Origin: Palaemon carinicauda
Taxonomy: Eukaryota; Arthropoda; Malacostraca; Decapoda; Palaemonidae
Direction of reading: 5' to 3'
Assembly (NCBI RefSeq): GCF_036898095.1
Contig: NC_090768.1
Span: 42,630,842 to 42,694,841 of the forward strand
DNA: 64,000 nucleotides
Position 1 is the first letter of the stretch. Each line of letters begins with the position of its first letter. Of this stretch, positions 45,610 through 56,236 are shown piece after piece. Position numbers and translations under genes: made by a program. Under the pieces are notes generated by a model that was not told the origin of the DNA, made no database searches, and was given only the letters and a program-made list of their open reading frames with translations.

Positions 45610-46449
45610 CTAAGATCAAATAAGAGATCACTAAATATCATTTGATATGAAAATAAAGGAAAGAATATCACTGTAAATCTACAATGCACGTGAGAATAAT
45701 GATTAAATACATAATCTCTATTTTTGGCAAAGAACAAAATGCTAGTAATCACAAATATACTTATGTGTAAATATGCTTTTATGAACTAAGTAACTAGCAC
45801 GGCTAGTTCAAATGCATACGAAATTATTCCGATATTCCTAATGACCATGCCAGCAATTATTTCTAAAATGCATAAACTAACATCAAAGGAAATAATAAAT
45901 GGACAAGCATTAAAATATAAAAAAAAATACTTAAAAGTGGAGACAAACCACCATAGAATTTACATTTTTTTTTTTTTGCAAATTACAACATTATTCTCCA
46001 ACTTTGTCAGCGGACAGAAATAATGTACCTGTCACTGAAAATGCAAACGTTATACCTATGTATTCAAGCTTGAAACATATAAGCAAACTATATTAGAATT
46101 TTATCAAAGAGGGAACATTCTACCATACACAGTAATGGAAGGCATTCTCTACAAAGATGCAAATCTTATTTCAAAATATGAACAAACGACCGTATCGAAG
46201 AAGTACTGAAAAAAGACATTCATAATTCAAGCCTATGATTCAAATATATTTGAAATATAAATAAAATGCCATTCAGTTATCAGTTTGATCACATCACAAG
46301 CGTATCCAACAAATGCAGTAATCATAGACCCACATCTAAGACATGCAATCCAAATGCAGCCTCTTCTACAATGGGTAAAACTAAACATTCAAGTACATCA
46401 GGTTTACTACGGTTCTATAAATAACATTTGCTGATAGAAAATATTTTTA
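45610..46449. other. Intronic DNA, no gene seen
   Basis: AT-rich with no recognisable feature. Confidence 0.4.
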
Positions 46450-46646
46450 CTATAGTCCATTTCTTTTAGCGATGCATATTTGCACCGACTCGCGGCGGTG
46501 CCCTTTTAGCTCGGAAAAGTTTCCTGATCGCTGATTGGTTAGAATTATCTTGTCCAACCAATCAGCGATCCGGAAACTTTTCCGAGCTAAAAGGGCACCG
46601 CCACGAGTCGGTGCAAATATGCATCACTAAAAGAAATGGACTATAG
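46450..46646. mobile_element. Palindromic MITE, copy 3 (best preserved)
   Basis: 197 bp running from ctatagtccatttcttttag to its complement, with both arms matching almost base for base (gcaccgactcgcggcggtgcc versus ggcaccgccacgagtcggtgc; one gatcagg/gatccgg difference). The loop is 'ttagaattatcttgt'. The outer ctatag is itself part of the palindrome, so the target-site duplication cannot be told apart from the ends (TA is likely). Confidence 0.92.
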
Positions 46647-47350
46647 TCTCCCCGGAGGCCAGCATTCCCTCCGGGGCTTAAATGTTGGGTTTTAGAATTT
46701 CGGGGGTGCCAATTGGGTGTGGGATTTACCAATAAAACCGATTTCCATTGAATCGCTGGTGTTTAGAAAAAGGAAATGGGAAAAATTTTGGGAAGCCAAT
46801 TTGTCGAGAGGGGGGCCAATCAGTGGGTTGGTGGATTGCTATATAAAACCAATGGGTCCACGAAAGAGAAAACAAAACCTCAATAGAGAAAAACTTCTAT
46901 TTCAAGTTATTTCCTCGACACAACAGGATTATGATGATATATTTCCTGTCAGTGAGCTACCATCTCTCAAACTTATTTGTACGGTTTATCAGTCATTTTC
47001 AGTAGAACCGTAATCTAACCATTACTAGATTTTATACATTTAAACTTACCAATACCTGCACAACATTTTATATAAGGTAATTACCAACAGAGAAATAACT
47101 TTACAGCCATAAGTGGAAAATTTAAAGCGACAATGTCGTGCATTTAAAATACATGATCCAATTACTTTCTTTAAAATTCAAACTCCAAGAAAACTGGTAA
47201 TGGTTCTCGTTTTCTATCCTAAACATTTTTCTAACTGTTACATCCATATTCTAAAGTAAAAGTACATTTCCTCTCCTCATTAGGGTAATATTAATTCCAT
47301 AAATAATTACTAAATTAATTTATTTACATCCACTGTGACTATTCTATAAA
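46647..47350. other. Non-repetitive block next to MITE copy 3; unassigned open frame
   Basis: Begins with a GC-rich hairpin (ccccggagg...cctccgggg, 46659-46677 region) directly against the MITE. On the + strand a CCAAT (46815), TATATAAA (46841) and an open frame 46717-47013 (98 residues, basic GPRKRKQNLN segment) are present. I do not recognise the protein. It could be a processed or relic insertion; no claim of function. Confidence 0.3.
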
Positions 47351-47547
47351 CTCTACTCAATTTTTTTTAATGAGGCGCATTAGCACCGACTCGCAGCGGT
47401 GCCCTTTTAGCTCGGAAAAGTTTCCTGCTATCTGATTGGTTAGAATTATCTTGTCCAACCAATCAGCGACCAGGATACTTTTCCGAGATAAAAGGGGAAT
47501 GCTTCGAGTCGGGGCAAATCTGCCTCACTAAAAAGAATTGACTATAG
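47351..47547. mobile_element. Palindromic MITE, copy 4
   Basis: Right end gaattgactatag as in copy 1; arms 'gcaccgactcgcagcggtgcccttttagctcgg' and a more mutated complement (ataaaaggggaatgcttcgagtcggggc). Some substitutions break the stem, so it is older than copies 2 and 3. It lies 190 bp downstream (transcript sense) of the exon at 47738-47833. Confidence 0.88.
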
Positions 47548-47737
47548 TATCTAATCTTAAAACTAAATACTACGACTTCTGAAACACTACCAATTTCCAC
47601 ATGGAGGGAATTGCTTTAAAAGGTTAAAAAGATAAACGTTGCCAACAAGACACAGCAACATCAAACTAAAAAAAAAAAAAAAAAAAAAAACAGGTGCTCC
47701 TCGAAAAGGGGGGGACAGTTCACTTGTCAGGCGTTAC

Positions 47738-47833
47738 CTCTGCCCTGTTTCTCGAAGAAGGCGAGCTTGCCCTTGATACTGGGTACCTCCTCCACCGGGG
47801 CACGCATGTATTTCTTCAACGGCATTCCGTTCT
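47738..47833 (-). CDS. FAM107: FAM107-family protein, most upstream exon recognised
   Basis: On the - strand an acceptor 'gttggtgttatag' ends at 47834 and a donor GTAACG follows 47738. The exon reads NGMPLKKYMRAPVEEVPSIK and GKLAFFEKQGR and runs in frame into the EPDY exon. The in-frame ATG at 47825-47823 could be the initiator, giving about 199 residues in total, or coding may continue in exons further right. The PVEEVPSIKGKLAFFEKQ segment has no counterpart I recall in vertebrate FAM107, so it may be an arthropod-specific N-terminus. The high GC content of the exon within AT-rich introns supports coding. Confidence 0.72.
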
Positions 47834-48655
47834 CTATAACACCAACAGGTATGGGTATGTAATTGAGGTTATGTCCAAGACAAACACTTCAGGTTAAGCA
47901 CTTATTATGAACACTAGTTAATCACTTATGGGCACATTAAATATTTTTTCCCAAGTCACTGTGAAAATGTAATAAATAAAATAGTAATATCAACAGAAAA
48001 TTGAATAAAAAATAGTAATATCAAGTGAAAATTGAATGAAAAAATAGTAATATTATACACTGAAAATTAATTAAAAAAATAGTAATATCCACCGAAAATT
48101 AAATAAAATATAGTAATATCAACTGAAAATTAAATGAAAAAAAGTAATATAAAAATGTTTTTCGGATAATTCCCAATTTTTTTTCTTAAAAACGTCCAAA
48201 AATAAAATTTTGCTACATGACATCACACACTGTTATACAAACGTTACAAAATCCCTTCATTCATGAATGACAAAACGGATTGGATCACATAATCAAATTC
48301 CCAACGTTTGTAATACAGAGGTGATCCACATCTTCAATTGGATCTACTGACCGAAGGATTTAGCAATCATAAATGAAGGACATACGGTAATCCCCCAAAC
48401 ATAATTAAGAGATAGCTTACTTACAAAACATTTCCTACAAGAAACTACTGCGGTTGCCAGTAATATGGCTTCCCTTTATACAAGAATTCCGCTTTCCTTA
48501 AAATAGAAAATATTGGTGCGTCACATTACACGGGTTTCCCTTCTTTACCCCCTTTTAACACTAACTAAACTAAACAATAGAAGATATACATGAACATTTC
48601 ACGCGGCATAAAAGAAACACAATTTGAAATCAGTCTTTCAACTAGTATTATAACT
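47834..48655. other. No gene seen; degenerate 33-36-bp tandem repeat inside
   Basis: About 47980-48150 contains five copies of 'tagtaatatca-ctgaaaatt-aataaaaaa' with period 33-36 bp. Poly(A) at 47670-47690 lies just before the exon. The rest is AT-rich. Confidence 0.6.
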
Positions 48656-48657
48656 AT

Positions 48658-48658
<1 letters not shown>

Positions 48659-48713
<55 letters not shown>

Positions 48714-48748
48714 CCCGTATTTTTAAGTCTGATCCTTTAATTCCTTTC

Positions 48749-48839
<91 letters not shown>

Positions 48840-48877
48840 GTATTTTTAGGTCTGATCCTTTAATTCCTTTTTAATAC

Positions 48878-48965
<88 letters not shown>
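48659..48965. repeat. Three (CT)n blocks with a conserved spacer
   Basis: (CT)n at about 48659-48711, 48752-48838 and 48880-48965. Between and after them the spacer 'tgtatttttaggtctgatcct-taatt-cttt-aatact' recurs three times, so the unit is (CT)n plus about 45 bp. Confidence 0.9.
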
Positions 48966-48967
<2 letters not shown>

Positions 48968-49009
48968 GTATTTTTAGGTCTGATCCTCTAATTCATTTTA
49001 ATACTACCT

Positions 49010-49560
49010 TTCTACCCCTCTCTCGAAGTACAGAAGCACAAAAAATGTTTGAAAATTTAAGATTTCTCTGTACGTGGCTCCAGCAAAGCAACCCGAACGT
49101 AAAATAAATCCTATAAACTGTACTTCCCCTTTCTCAACTCTACTGTTCATTTGACCTTCACCGAACGTGTCTTAACCTCATAAACTAAGTCGACGTAAGC
49201 ACCTGTCATATTAACAGCCGGGTGAGAAACTCGGTATGAGCAGAAAGAAACAATCTCAACAAAATTCTTATTATGTCACTGTGACAAGACTCGCTAACCT
49301 GCAAATTCGTATAGGGGTGCAAAAAATGGAATATTTCTTTTGAGAGATAAACGAGAACGAAGCGGTTTAGCATGGCATGTTAATTTTGAAGGTTAAACTT
49401 CTCTTATATTGGCTCGTGACGACTTGAAACTATAGAGGGTAAAAAAAAGTACAAAAAGAAGAGAACCACTTAAAGCTGTTTTATGTATTACCATAAAATG
49501 CCATCTACTCTACAACTTAGACCCTAAAACACATCTCATTTTATTTCCTTTATGAATTTG
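49010..49560. other. No gene seen
   Basis: Unique-looking AT-rich DNA. Confidence 0.4.
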
Positions 49561-49690
49561 GGTCACATAACTCGGCACTGTGACCTGGAAAGCCATTCTG
49601 CGATCGAGTGCAACTTGGGGAACCCCCCGTAGTGGCACTGTGAAGTAAAAGTTGAGAGGCTGGACAGTAAGGTGGAAGAAAGATAACAGA
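49561..49690. repeat. Dispersed repeat fragment
   Basis: 'cactgtgacctggaaagcca', 'tgcgatcgagtgcaacttgggg', 'gaagtaaaagttgagaggc', 'tggacagtaaggtggaagaaag' in order; related to the fragment at 35760-35920. I recall such sequence as repeated in decapod genomes, from memory only. Confidence 0.4.
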
Positions 49691-49694
49691 AATG

Positions 49695-51110
49695 TCACAG
49701 TCATTGACACAATCCACAACTGACAACCAAAAATATCCACGTCATTGAAATCATCCACACAAATGTTCCAGTCATTGAAATTATCCATACAAATAACCCA
49801 GTCATGGAAATTATCCACATAAATATCCCAGTCATTGATATCATCCACACAAATATCCCAGTCATTGAAATTATCCACACAAATATCCCAGTCATTGATA
49901 TCATCCACACACATGTACCAGTCATTGATATCCACAAATATCCCAGTCATTGATATCATCCACACAAATATCCCAGTCATTGAAATTATCCACATAAATA
50001 TCCCAGTCATTGATATCATCCACACACATGTACCAGTCATTGATATCCACAAATATCCCAGTCATTAATATCATCCACAAATATCCCAGTCTTTAATATC
50101 ATCCACAAATATCCCAGTCTTTAATATCTTCCACAAATATCCCAGTCATTAATATCATCCACAAATATCCCAGTCTTTAATATCATCCACAAATATCCCA
50201 GTCATTAATATCATCCACAAATATCCCAGTCTTTAATATCTTCCACAAATATCCCAGTCTTTAATATCATCCACAAATATCCCAGTCATTGATATCATCC
50301 ACACACATGTCCCAGTCATTGATATCCACAAATATCCCAGTCATTAATATCATCCACAAATATCCCAGTCTTTAATATCATCCACAAATATCCCAGTCAT
50401 TGATATCATCCACACACATGTCCCAGTCATTGATATCCACAAATATCCCAGTCATTGATATCATCCATAAATATCCCAGTCATTGATATCATCCACAACG
50501 GACATCCACAAATATCCCAGTCATTGATATCATCCACAAATATCTCGGTCATCGATATCATCCACAACGGACATCCACAAATATCCCAGTCATTGAGATC
50601 ATCCACACAAATGCCCCAGTCATTGATATCCACAAATATCCCAGTCATTGATATCATCCACACACATGTCCCAGTCGTTGATATCCACAAATATCCCAGT
50701 CATTGATATCATCCATAAATATCCCAGTCATTGATATCATCCACAACGGACATCCACAAATATCCCAGTCATTGATATCATCCACAAATATCTCGGTCAT
50801 CGATATCATCCACAACGGACATCCACAAATATCCCAGTCATTGAGATCATCCACACAAATGCCCCAGTCATTGATATCCACAAATATCCCAGTCATTGAT
50901 ATCATCCACACACATGTCCAAGTCTTTGATATCCACAAATATCCGAGTCATTGACATCATCCCCACACATGTCCCAGTCATTGATATCCACAAATATCCG
51001 AGTCATTGACATCATCCCCACACATGTCCCAGTCATTGATATCCACAAATATCCGAGTCATTGACATCATCCACACAAATTTTCCAATCACTATCATCAT
51101 CAATCAGCAT
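49695..51110. repeat. Minisatellite array, 27-33-bp units with 248-bp higher-order repeat
   Basis: Units such as 'tatcccagtcattgatatcatccacacaaa' repeat more than 40 times. Variants differ in length (tccac, catccacaa, catccacacaaa endings). A composite of about eight units is repeated almost exactly at 50455-50702 and 50703-50950 (period 248 bp); shorter local duplications occur at 50940-51060. Because most units are multiples of three, long open frames appear on both strands (for example 49510-50052 on -, 50455-50706 on +), but they are repeat artefacts. Confidence 0.93.
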
Positions 51111-52216
51111 CCACAAAATTGACCCAGTCATTGATACTATCAACAACCGACCTTCACAATGCCAACAACATTATAAAGTAGGTTGATTTCGAAGGTAATG
51201 TATAAATCAAAGAAAATCTAAAACGATCCCATGAAAAAAAAAAGAAAGAATCTTTGTATACTGCTAATCATAAGTACTCTAAAACACCAACACGTTACGC
51301 ATCCGTTAATCATGCAGATATTAAAAATACTCTAGTGCCTGGTATATGTTACTCATGGATTAGAAATTGGTTGCTATTTATTTATAGTACACTGTGGCAA
51401 CTCGAAAAGGTTGTTGCGTGTTAGTATGAACAGGCAGGACGTGTTCTTATGCATTAATTACTCTCGTAAAGACTTAAAAGTTCATTAGATATTTCTTCCT
51501 CGATACACACCAAGGTCATATTCATCACCTCAGCACAGGTGTTCTGAAGAGAACCCCTTAAACGATCACAGGACGTGTGGTTTTAAAGATAAGTCATAAA
51601 TCTAGTGCATTCCCAGCTGAAGTACATCTTTATATTCCATTAAGTAAAAGACATAATCTAAAATATAGATATAATCTGAAGCAATTTCGTTGTCAGGAAA
51701 ATGGGACACAATACACCGAGACAGCCTTAATCTGAAGCAATTTCGTTTTAAGGAAAATGGGACAAGAGGAGACACAATACACCGAGACAGCCTTAGCATT
51801 AATTTTCCTTGTATTCTTACCAAAGATGGTGTTGTCTTTATTTTCCTATTCTACAAAGTCTCAACGCCTCACTCCATTAAAAAAAAAATATCTACCTCAT
51901 TAAACCATACCTAAAAAAATATGGCCACACCCTTCTATTTATCCATCTCAAATCAGATACTAACATCTTCAGGCTACTCGTCCTTTTTCTCTTTTTTTTA
52001 TGGAACAAAACATCCCCCTTTATCCCCTTTGCCCCTCCCAACAGACCTTGTCCAAACTTGTACCAAAAACAACCCTACCCTAACTACTTGACTACTTTAA
52101 TATTCGAAACGCAATATAAATTCAAGGTTACATATGCAGTAAGCCCCATATATCAAGTTATCTACCAGCATAACATTTAATACAAGGAATACATGCTATG
52201 GCTTCGTTTTAACTGT

Positions 52217-52220
<4 letters not shown>
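51111..52220. other. No gene; one two-copy tandem duplication
   Basis: 'taatctgaagcaatttcgtt...ggaaaatgggaca...cacaatacaccgagacagcctta' occurs at about 51672 and again at about 51727, the second with an 11-bp insertion (agaggagac). Confidence 0.6.

Positions 52221-52225
<5 letters not shown>

Positions 52226-52297
<72 letters not shown>
52226..52297. repeat. (TA)n microsatellite
   Basis: About 36 TA units preceded by (CA)4. Confidence 0.95.
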
Positions 52298-52300
<3 letters not shown>

Positions 52301-53267
52301 ATATGTATGTTATTTTATTAAAAATAACACCTTTTATATAAAGAAAATATAAAAGGTGATAATTCTTAACCACAATAAGACTAAATTACTGACAATCAAC
52401 AGTGGCACTCCTATCTAGGATTATATTTTTCAAAGAAAATGTCCATGTTTCTAGATCTTGAACCTAGCAGAGGCATTAAATAAAAAAAAATAATTTACAT
52501 ACATAGGCTAAACGGTACAACCAGGAACTGTATGTTTGATGCTACACTGGAGTATATATATAAAAAAAAAGAAATTGGTGTCCCCGAGGTGTCGAAGGCA
52601 ATCTTCTTTTTTTTATCTACAGTATATCATCTCAATCCATTCTCCTTTTTACGCAAAACTTATGGTGAGGACGACTCTGTTGTTGTGCTAGTTTTTGCCA
52701 GTGCCAGATTTTTTTTTTTTTTTTTCAAGTACAAGGTTCTATGGTTCGATATAGAAGAATAATTAACCACCTTACTTGTACATGGCCAAGGCTTTGAACC
52801 GGATATAACTACCAATAGAAAAACAAAAATTTAGCAAATCGTATAATCATGACAGAATAACATGGGAAAAATGGCAATGATAATGATGGAGAAATGCTAA
52901 ACCTTTTCTAAAATCATAATACACACAATTGTAACGATCACTACCACCAATGGGTAAATTACCAAGAGATCAATTGACATGATTCTAGTTTAGGACAACT
53001 GCCGTCGCAGCTGCCAAGGTCACTCATGATGAATAACACTACCCTAATGAATACCGTCCCTCACAAACATGTTGTGCATTCATCTCGAAACCAGGAATCA
53101 AGAATAAAGCTGAATACGAAAACGCCAAATATGCAATGTTTATATGCTTTGTATGCAATGCATAATGCTGAATACGAAAATGGCAAACTGCAATGCTTGT
53201 CTGCTCCGTATAGCAATGCCTCATCAGTTGTTTAATTATGCAACCTGCTTATTATCGTAGAGTCAAC
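52298..53267. other. No gene seen
   Basis: AT-rich; a short duplication 'gctgaatacgaaaa-gccaaa' occurs near 53109 and 53168. Confidence 0.4.
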
Positions 53268-54130
53268 GCCACATTCCTTTCAGTACCTAGTCCGAATTGA
53301 ATCATTAAATTAAAACTGGTTGCTTAACCAGGATTCGAAATTTATGTACTTTTTCGTTGCATTTGGAACAAACTTATTTTCCCCTTTGATGGGGAATATT
53401 ATTTTGTGATCTTTAATCAGCCTAAAATATTGCGTCATGAGCCACATTCCTTTTAATACCTAGCTCGAATTGAATCATTAAATTAAAACTGGTTGCTTAA
53501 CCAGGATTCGAAATTTATGCACTTTTCGTGGCATTTGGAACAAACTTATTTTCCCCTTTGATGGGGAATATTATTTTGTGATCTTTAATCAGCCTAAAAT
53601 ATTGCGTCATGAGCCACATTCCTTTTAATACCTAGCTCGAATTGAATCATTAAATTAAAACTGGTTGCTTAACCAGGATTCGAATTTTATGCCCTTTTCG
53701 TGGCATTTGGAACAAACTTATTTTCCCCTTTGATGGGGAATATTATTTTGTGATCTTTAATCAGCCTAAAATATTGCGTCATAAGCCACATTCCTTTCAA
53801 TACCTAGCCCGGAATGAATCATTAAATTAAAACTGGTTGCTTAACCAAGATTCGAAATTTATGTACTTTTTCGTTGCATTTGGAACCAACTTATTTGCCC
53901 TTTTGATGGGGAATATTATTTTGTGATCTTTAATCAGCCTAAAATATTACGTCATGAGCCACATTCCTTTCAATACCTAGCTCGAATTGAATCATTAAAT
54001 TAAAACTGGTTGCTTAACAAGGATTCGAAATTTATGTACTTTTTCGTTGCATTTGGAACAAACTTATTTTCCCCTTTGATGTAGAATTTTATCTTGTGAT
54101 CTTTAATCCGCCTAAAATATTACGTCATGA
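53268..54130. repeat. Five-copy 172-bp tandem satellite
   Basis: Units start at 53268, 53441, 53613, 53785 and 53958 with 'gccacattccttt-a-tacctag' and end with 'ttttgtgatctttaatc-gcctaaaatatt-cgtcat-a'. Each holds 'gaatcattaaattaaaactggttgctt' and 'ttttgatggggaatattattt'. Periods are 173, 172, 172 and 173 bp. Divergence between units is a few percent. Confidence 0.95.
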
Positions 54131-55432
54131 GAAAGAAACACCTGAAAGTGGATTTTACGAGCTAGAGAAAAGCAACTGTTAGAGAGAAAAGGTAAATTGC
54201 TTTTTGACATTCTACCATGCTAAACGACAGCAAACTCCATCAATATTCATATAATAAAAAATATGAAAACATGCGACGTGGAAAGACAGTACAAAATAAG
54301 AATGAAAGCGAACACTAAAATTTCTAAAACAAAACAAACAATTCCCCAAATACTTCAGAGCAAATTCCAATCTTACTTCGCAAAAGCCTTCGCAGCAACA
54401 AAGTCCAAACCAAATCCTCTGCTTTTAAGTATATTTTTCTCAAACTCGTCCGAATAACAAAAATGGAGAAATAGAGCAAGCGAATGTATATTCTAGCTTC
54501 CAAATCACTTTGGGAATCTACAACAAGCGCTGGTAGGATTTGGGTCTATAAATATATATTTCATCGTGTGCGCTTCTCCTGAAAATTGTTTTGTCGGTTT
54601 AACGTGTAGATTTTATTACATGGAAAATTGAAAGAGGATTTGCCCCGAAGCCGCAAAATTTTTTTCGAAATAGTCATGGATCTTATCAGATTACCTTTCA
54701 TGAAATGAATGAAAGTTTTTTAGGGAAAAAAATCTAAGCGATCTAATATCGCAAGAGGGTCTGCCCTTCTCTTTTATTCTTCTCCTGTACTTCTTTTTCT
54801 CCCTATTTCCTTAATCTTTCCCATCCAGAGTACCTGCCTTTGAGCTATAAACTGGATCGTATCCAGGGGCACTCTTCCTTTCCCCATATTCCCCACTTCC
54901 CTATTCTTATTATTATTATTATTAGCTTGCATAAAATTAATAGCTTGATAAATAAACCCCTGTATGGATTATGTGTATAGGAATGTTGTATTAGTAGACT
55001 GAAGAATAGGATATCAACGCGTGCACACACAATGCCCAATTGCTACTCCCTTGACAGCAGAATGATAACATCAAACTCCGTACTTCCTGTAAAAGCATCC
55101 CGAAACTCTAAAAACAAAGGTTTTAAAAAAACAATTTAAATGACAGTCGATATACGCATATGTAACTTTTTATCACGAACGTGCTGCTAAAAAAACTATG
55201 CATGTGCGTGTACAATTGACGTAGTATTAATAGTTTGGTCACAGCAAATACCATACACTAAAGCTTTCACACATTACCCCAATTAGATTTTTATAACACC
55301 CGAAATAAATAAGATAGTAACGAGAATAAATGGACTAAACTTATACAAACATATCCCAGTGAAAATACAATTAAAACAAAGAAGATTAAGATAAATTTAG
55401 CCACGCAAATGAAGCAAAGATAAAAGATTGTT
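54131..55432. other. No gene seen
   Basis: AT-rich, with a short (ATT)n at about 54907-54922. Confidence 0.4.
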
Positions 55433-55830
55433 TACAGTGGCCCCTTTCCTCTTTGTAAGGGTAGAAGAGACTCTTTAGCTGTGGTAAGCAGCTCTTCTAG
55501 GAGAAGGACACTCTAAAATCAAACCATTGTTCTCTAGTCTTGGGTAGTGCCATAGCCTCTGCACCATGGTCTTCCACTGTATTGGGTTAGAGTTCTCTTG
55601 CTTGAGGGTACACTCGGGTACACTGTTCCTTCTTATATCTTATTTCTCTTCCTCTTGTTTTGTTAAAAGTTTTTATAGTTTATAAAATGATATTTTAATG
55701 TTGTTCTTAAAATATTTCATTTTTCCTTGTTCCCTTTCCTCACTAAGCTATTTTCCCTGTTGGAGCCCCTGGGCTTATAGCATCCTGCTTTACCAACTAG
55801 GGTTGTAGCTTAGCAAGTAATAATAATACA
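55433..55830 (+). repeat. Dispersed (AAT)n-tailed repeat, copy b (full length)
   Basis: Same ordered blocks as copies a and c: 'gggtagaagagactctttagct', 'gtaagcagctcttctaggagaaggacactc', 'tcttgggtagtgccatagcctctgcaccatgg', 'gagttctcttgcttgagggtacac', 'ggagcccctgggcttatagcatcctgctt', 'gggttgtagcttagcaagtaataataata'. Confidence 0.8.
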
Positions 55831-56092
55831 GATATCAGGGACTTTGGATCACAGGATCAAACGCGAGCACGGGCCACATTCGCTCAAGAACACACTGCAC
55901 GACAACCAATACCAGTGATGCTTCGCTGGATACTGAGCCTGGCTGGTGGAGCGACAGAGACCTCGACTTACCCCATTGGATCTGATGTTCTCATGGGTTT
56001 TGTTGGTAGGATTATCCTAGAACACCCAGTTATCAATCAGCTCCTTCCAGGCAAAGGCATAACTTCTATTGCAAGGAGGATGGAGATAAGAT

Positions 56093-56093
<1 letters not shown>
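55831..56093 (+). other. GC-richer block with an open frame of about 86 codons, unassigned
   Basis: One + frame is open from the repeat tail to TAG at 56091-56093 (RDFGSQDQTRARATFAQEHT near the start, VMLRWILSLAGGATETSTYP in the middle). Only 58 codons follow the first ATG (55918). Base composition is more balanced than the flanks. I do not recognise it; it could be an exon, a repeat or chance. Confidence 0.2.
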
Positions 56094-56134
<41 letters not shown>

Positions 56135-56189
56135 ATATATATACACACATATATACACATATATACATATATATATTATATATATACAC

Positions 56190-56220
<31 letters not shown>

Positions 56221-56236
56221 ATATATATATTATGTC
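56094..56236. repeat. (TA)n/(TACA)n microsatellite cluster
   Basis: Alternating TA tracts with interspersed acac; followed by a two-copy repeat 'aataatatattcgtctctct-ta-ata-aattccata-atttatgtatata' (about 56262-56310 and 56330-56382). Confidence 0.9.

Noticed and set aside
48565..48874. Frames of poly(RE) and poly(SL)
   Set aside because: Translation of (CT)n/(GA)n microsatellites.
49510..50954. Several long open frames on both strands (ISMTGIFVWM- and IPVIDIIH-type repeats)
   Set aside because: They lie wholly in a minisatellite whose units are mostly multiples of three; frames on both strands are a by-product.
53268..54130. CRISPR-like regular spacing of repeats
   Set aside because: The units are head-to-tail 172-bp repeats with no unique spacers, in a eukaryotic context.
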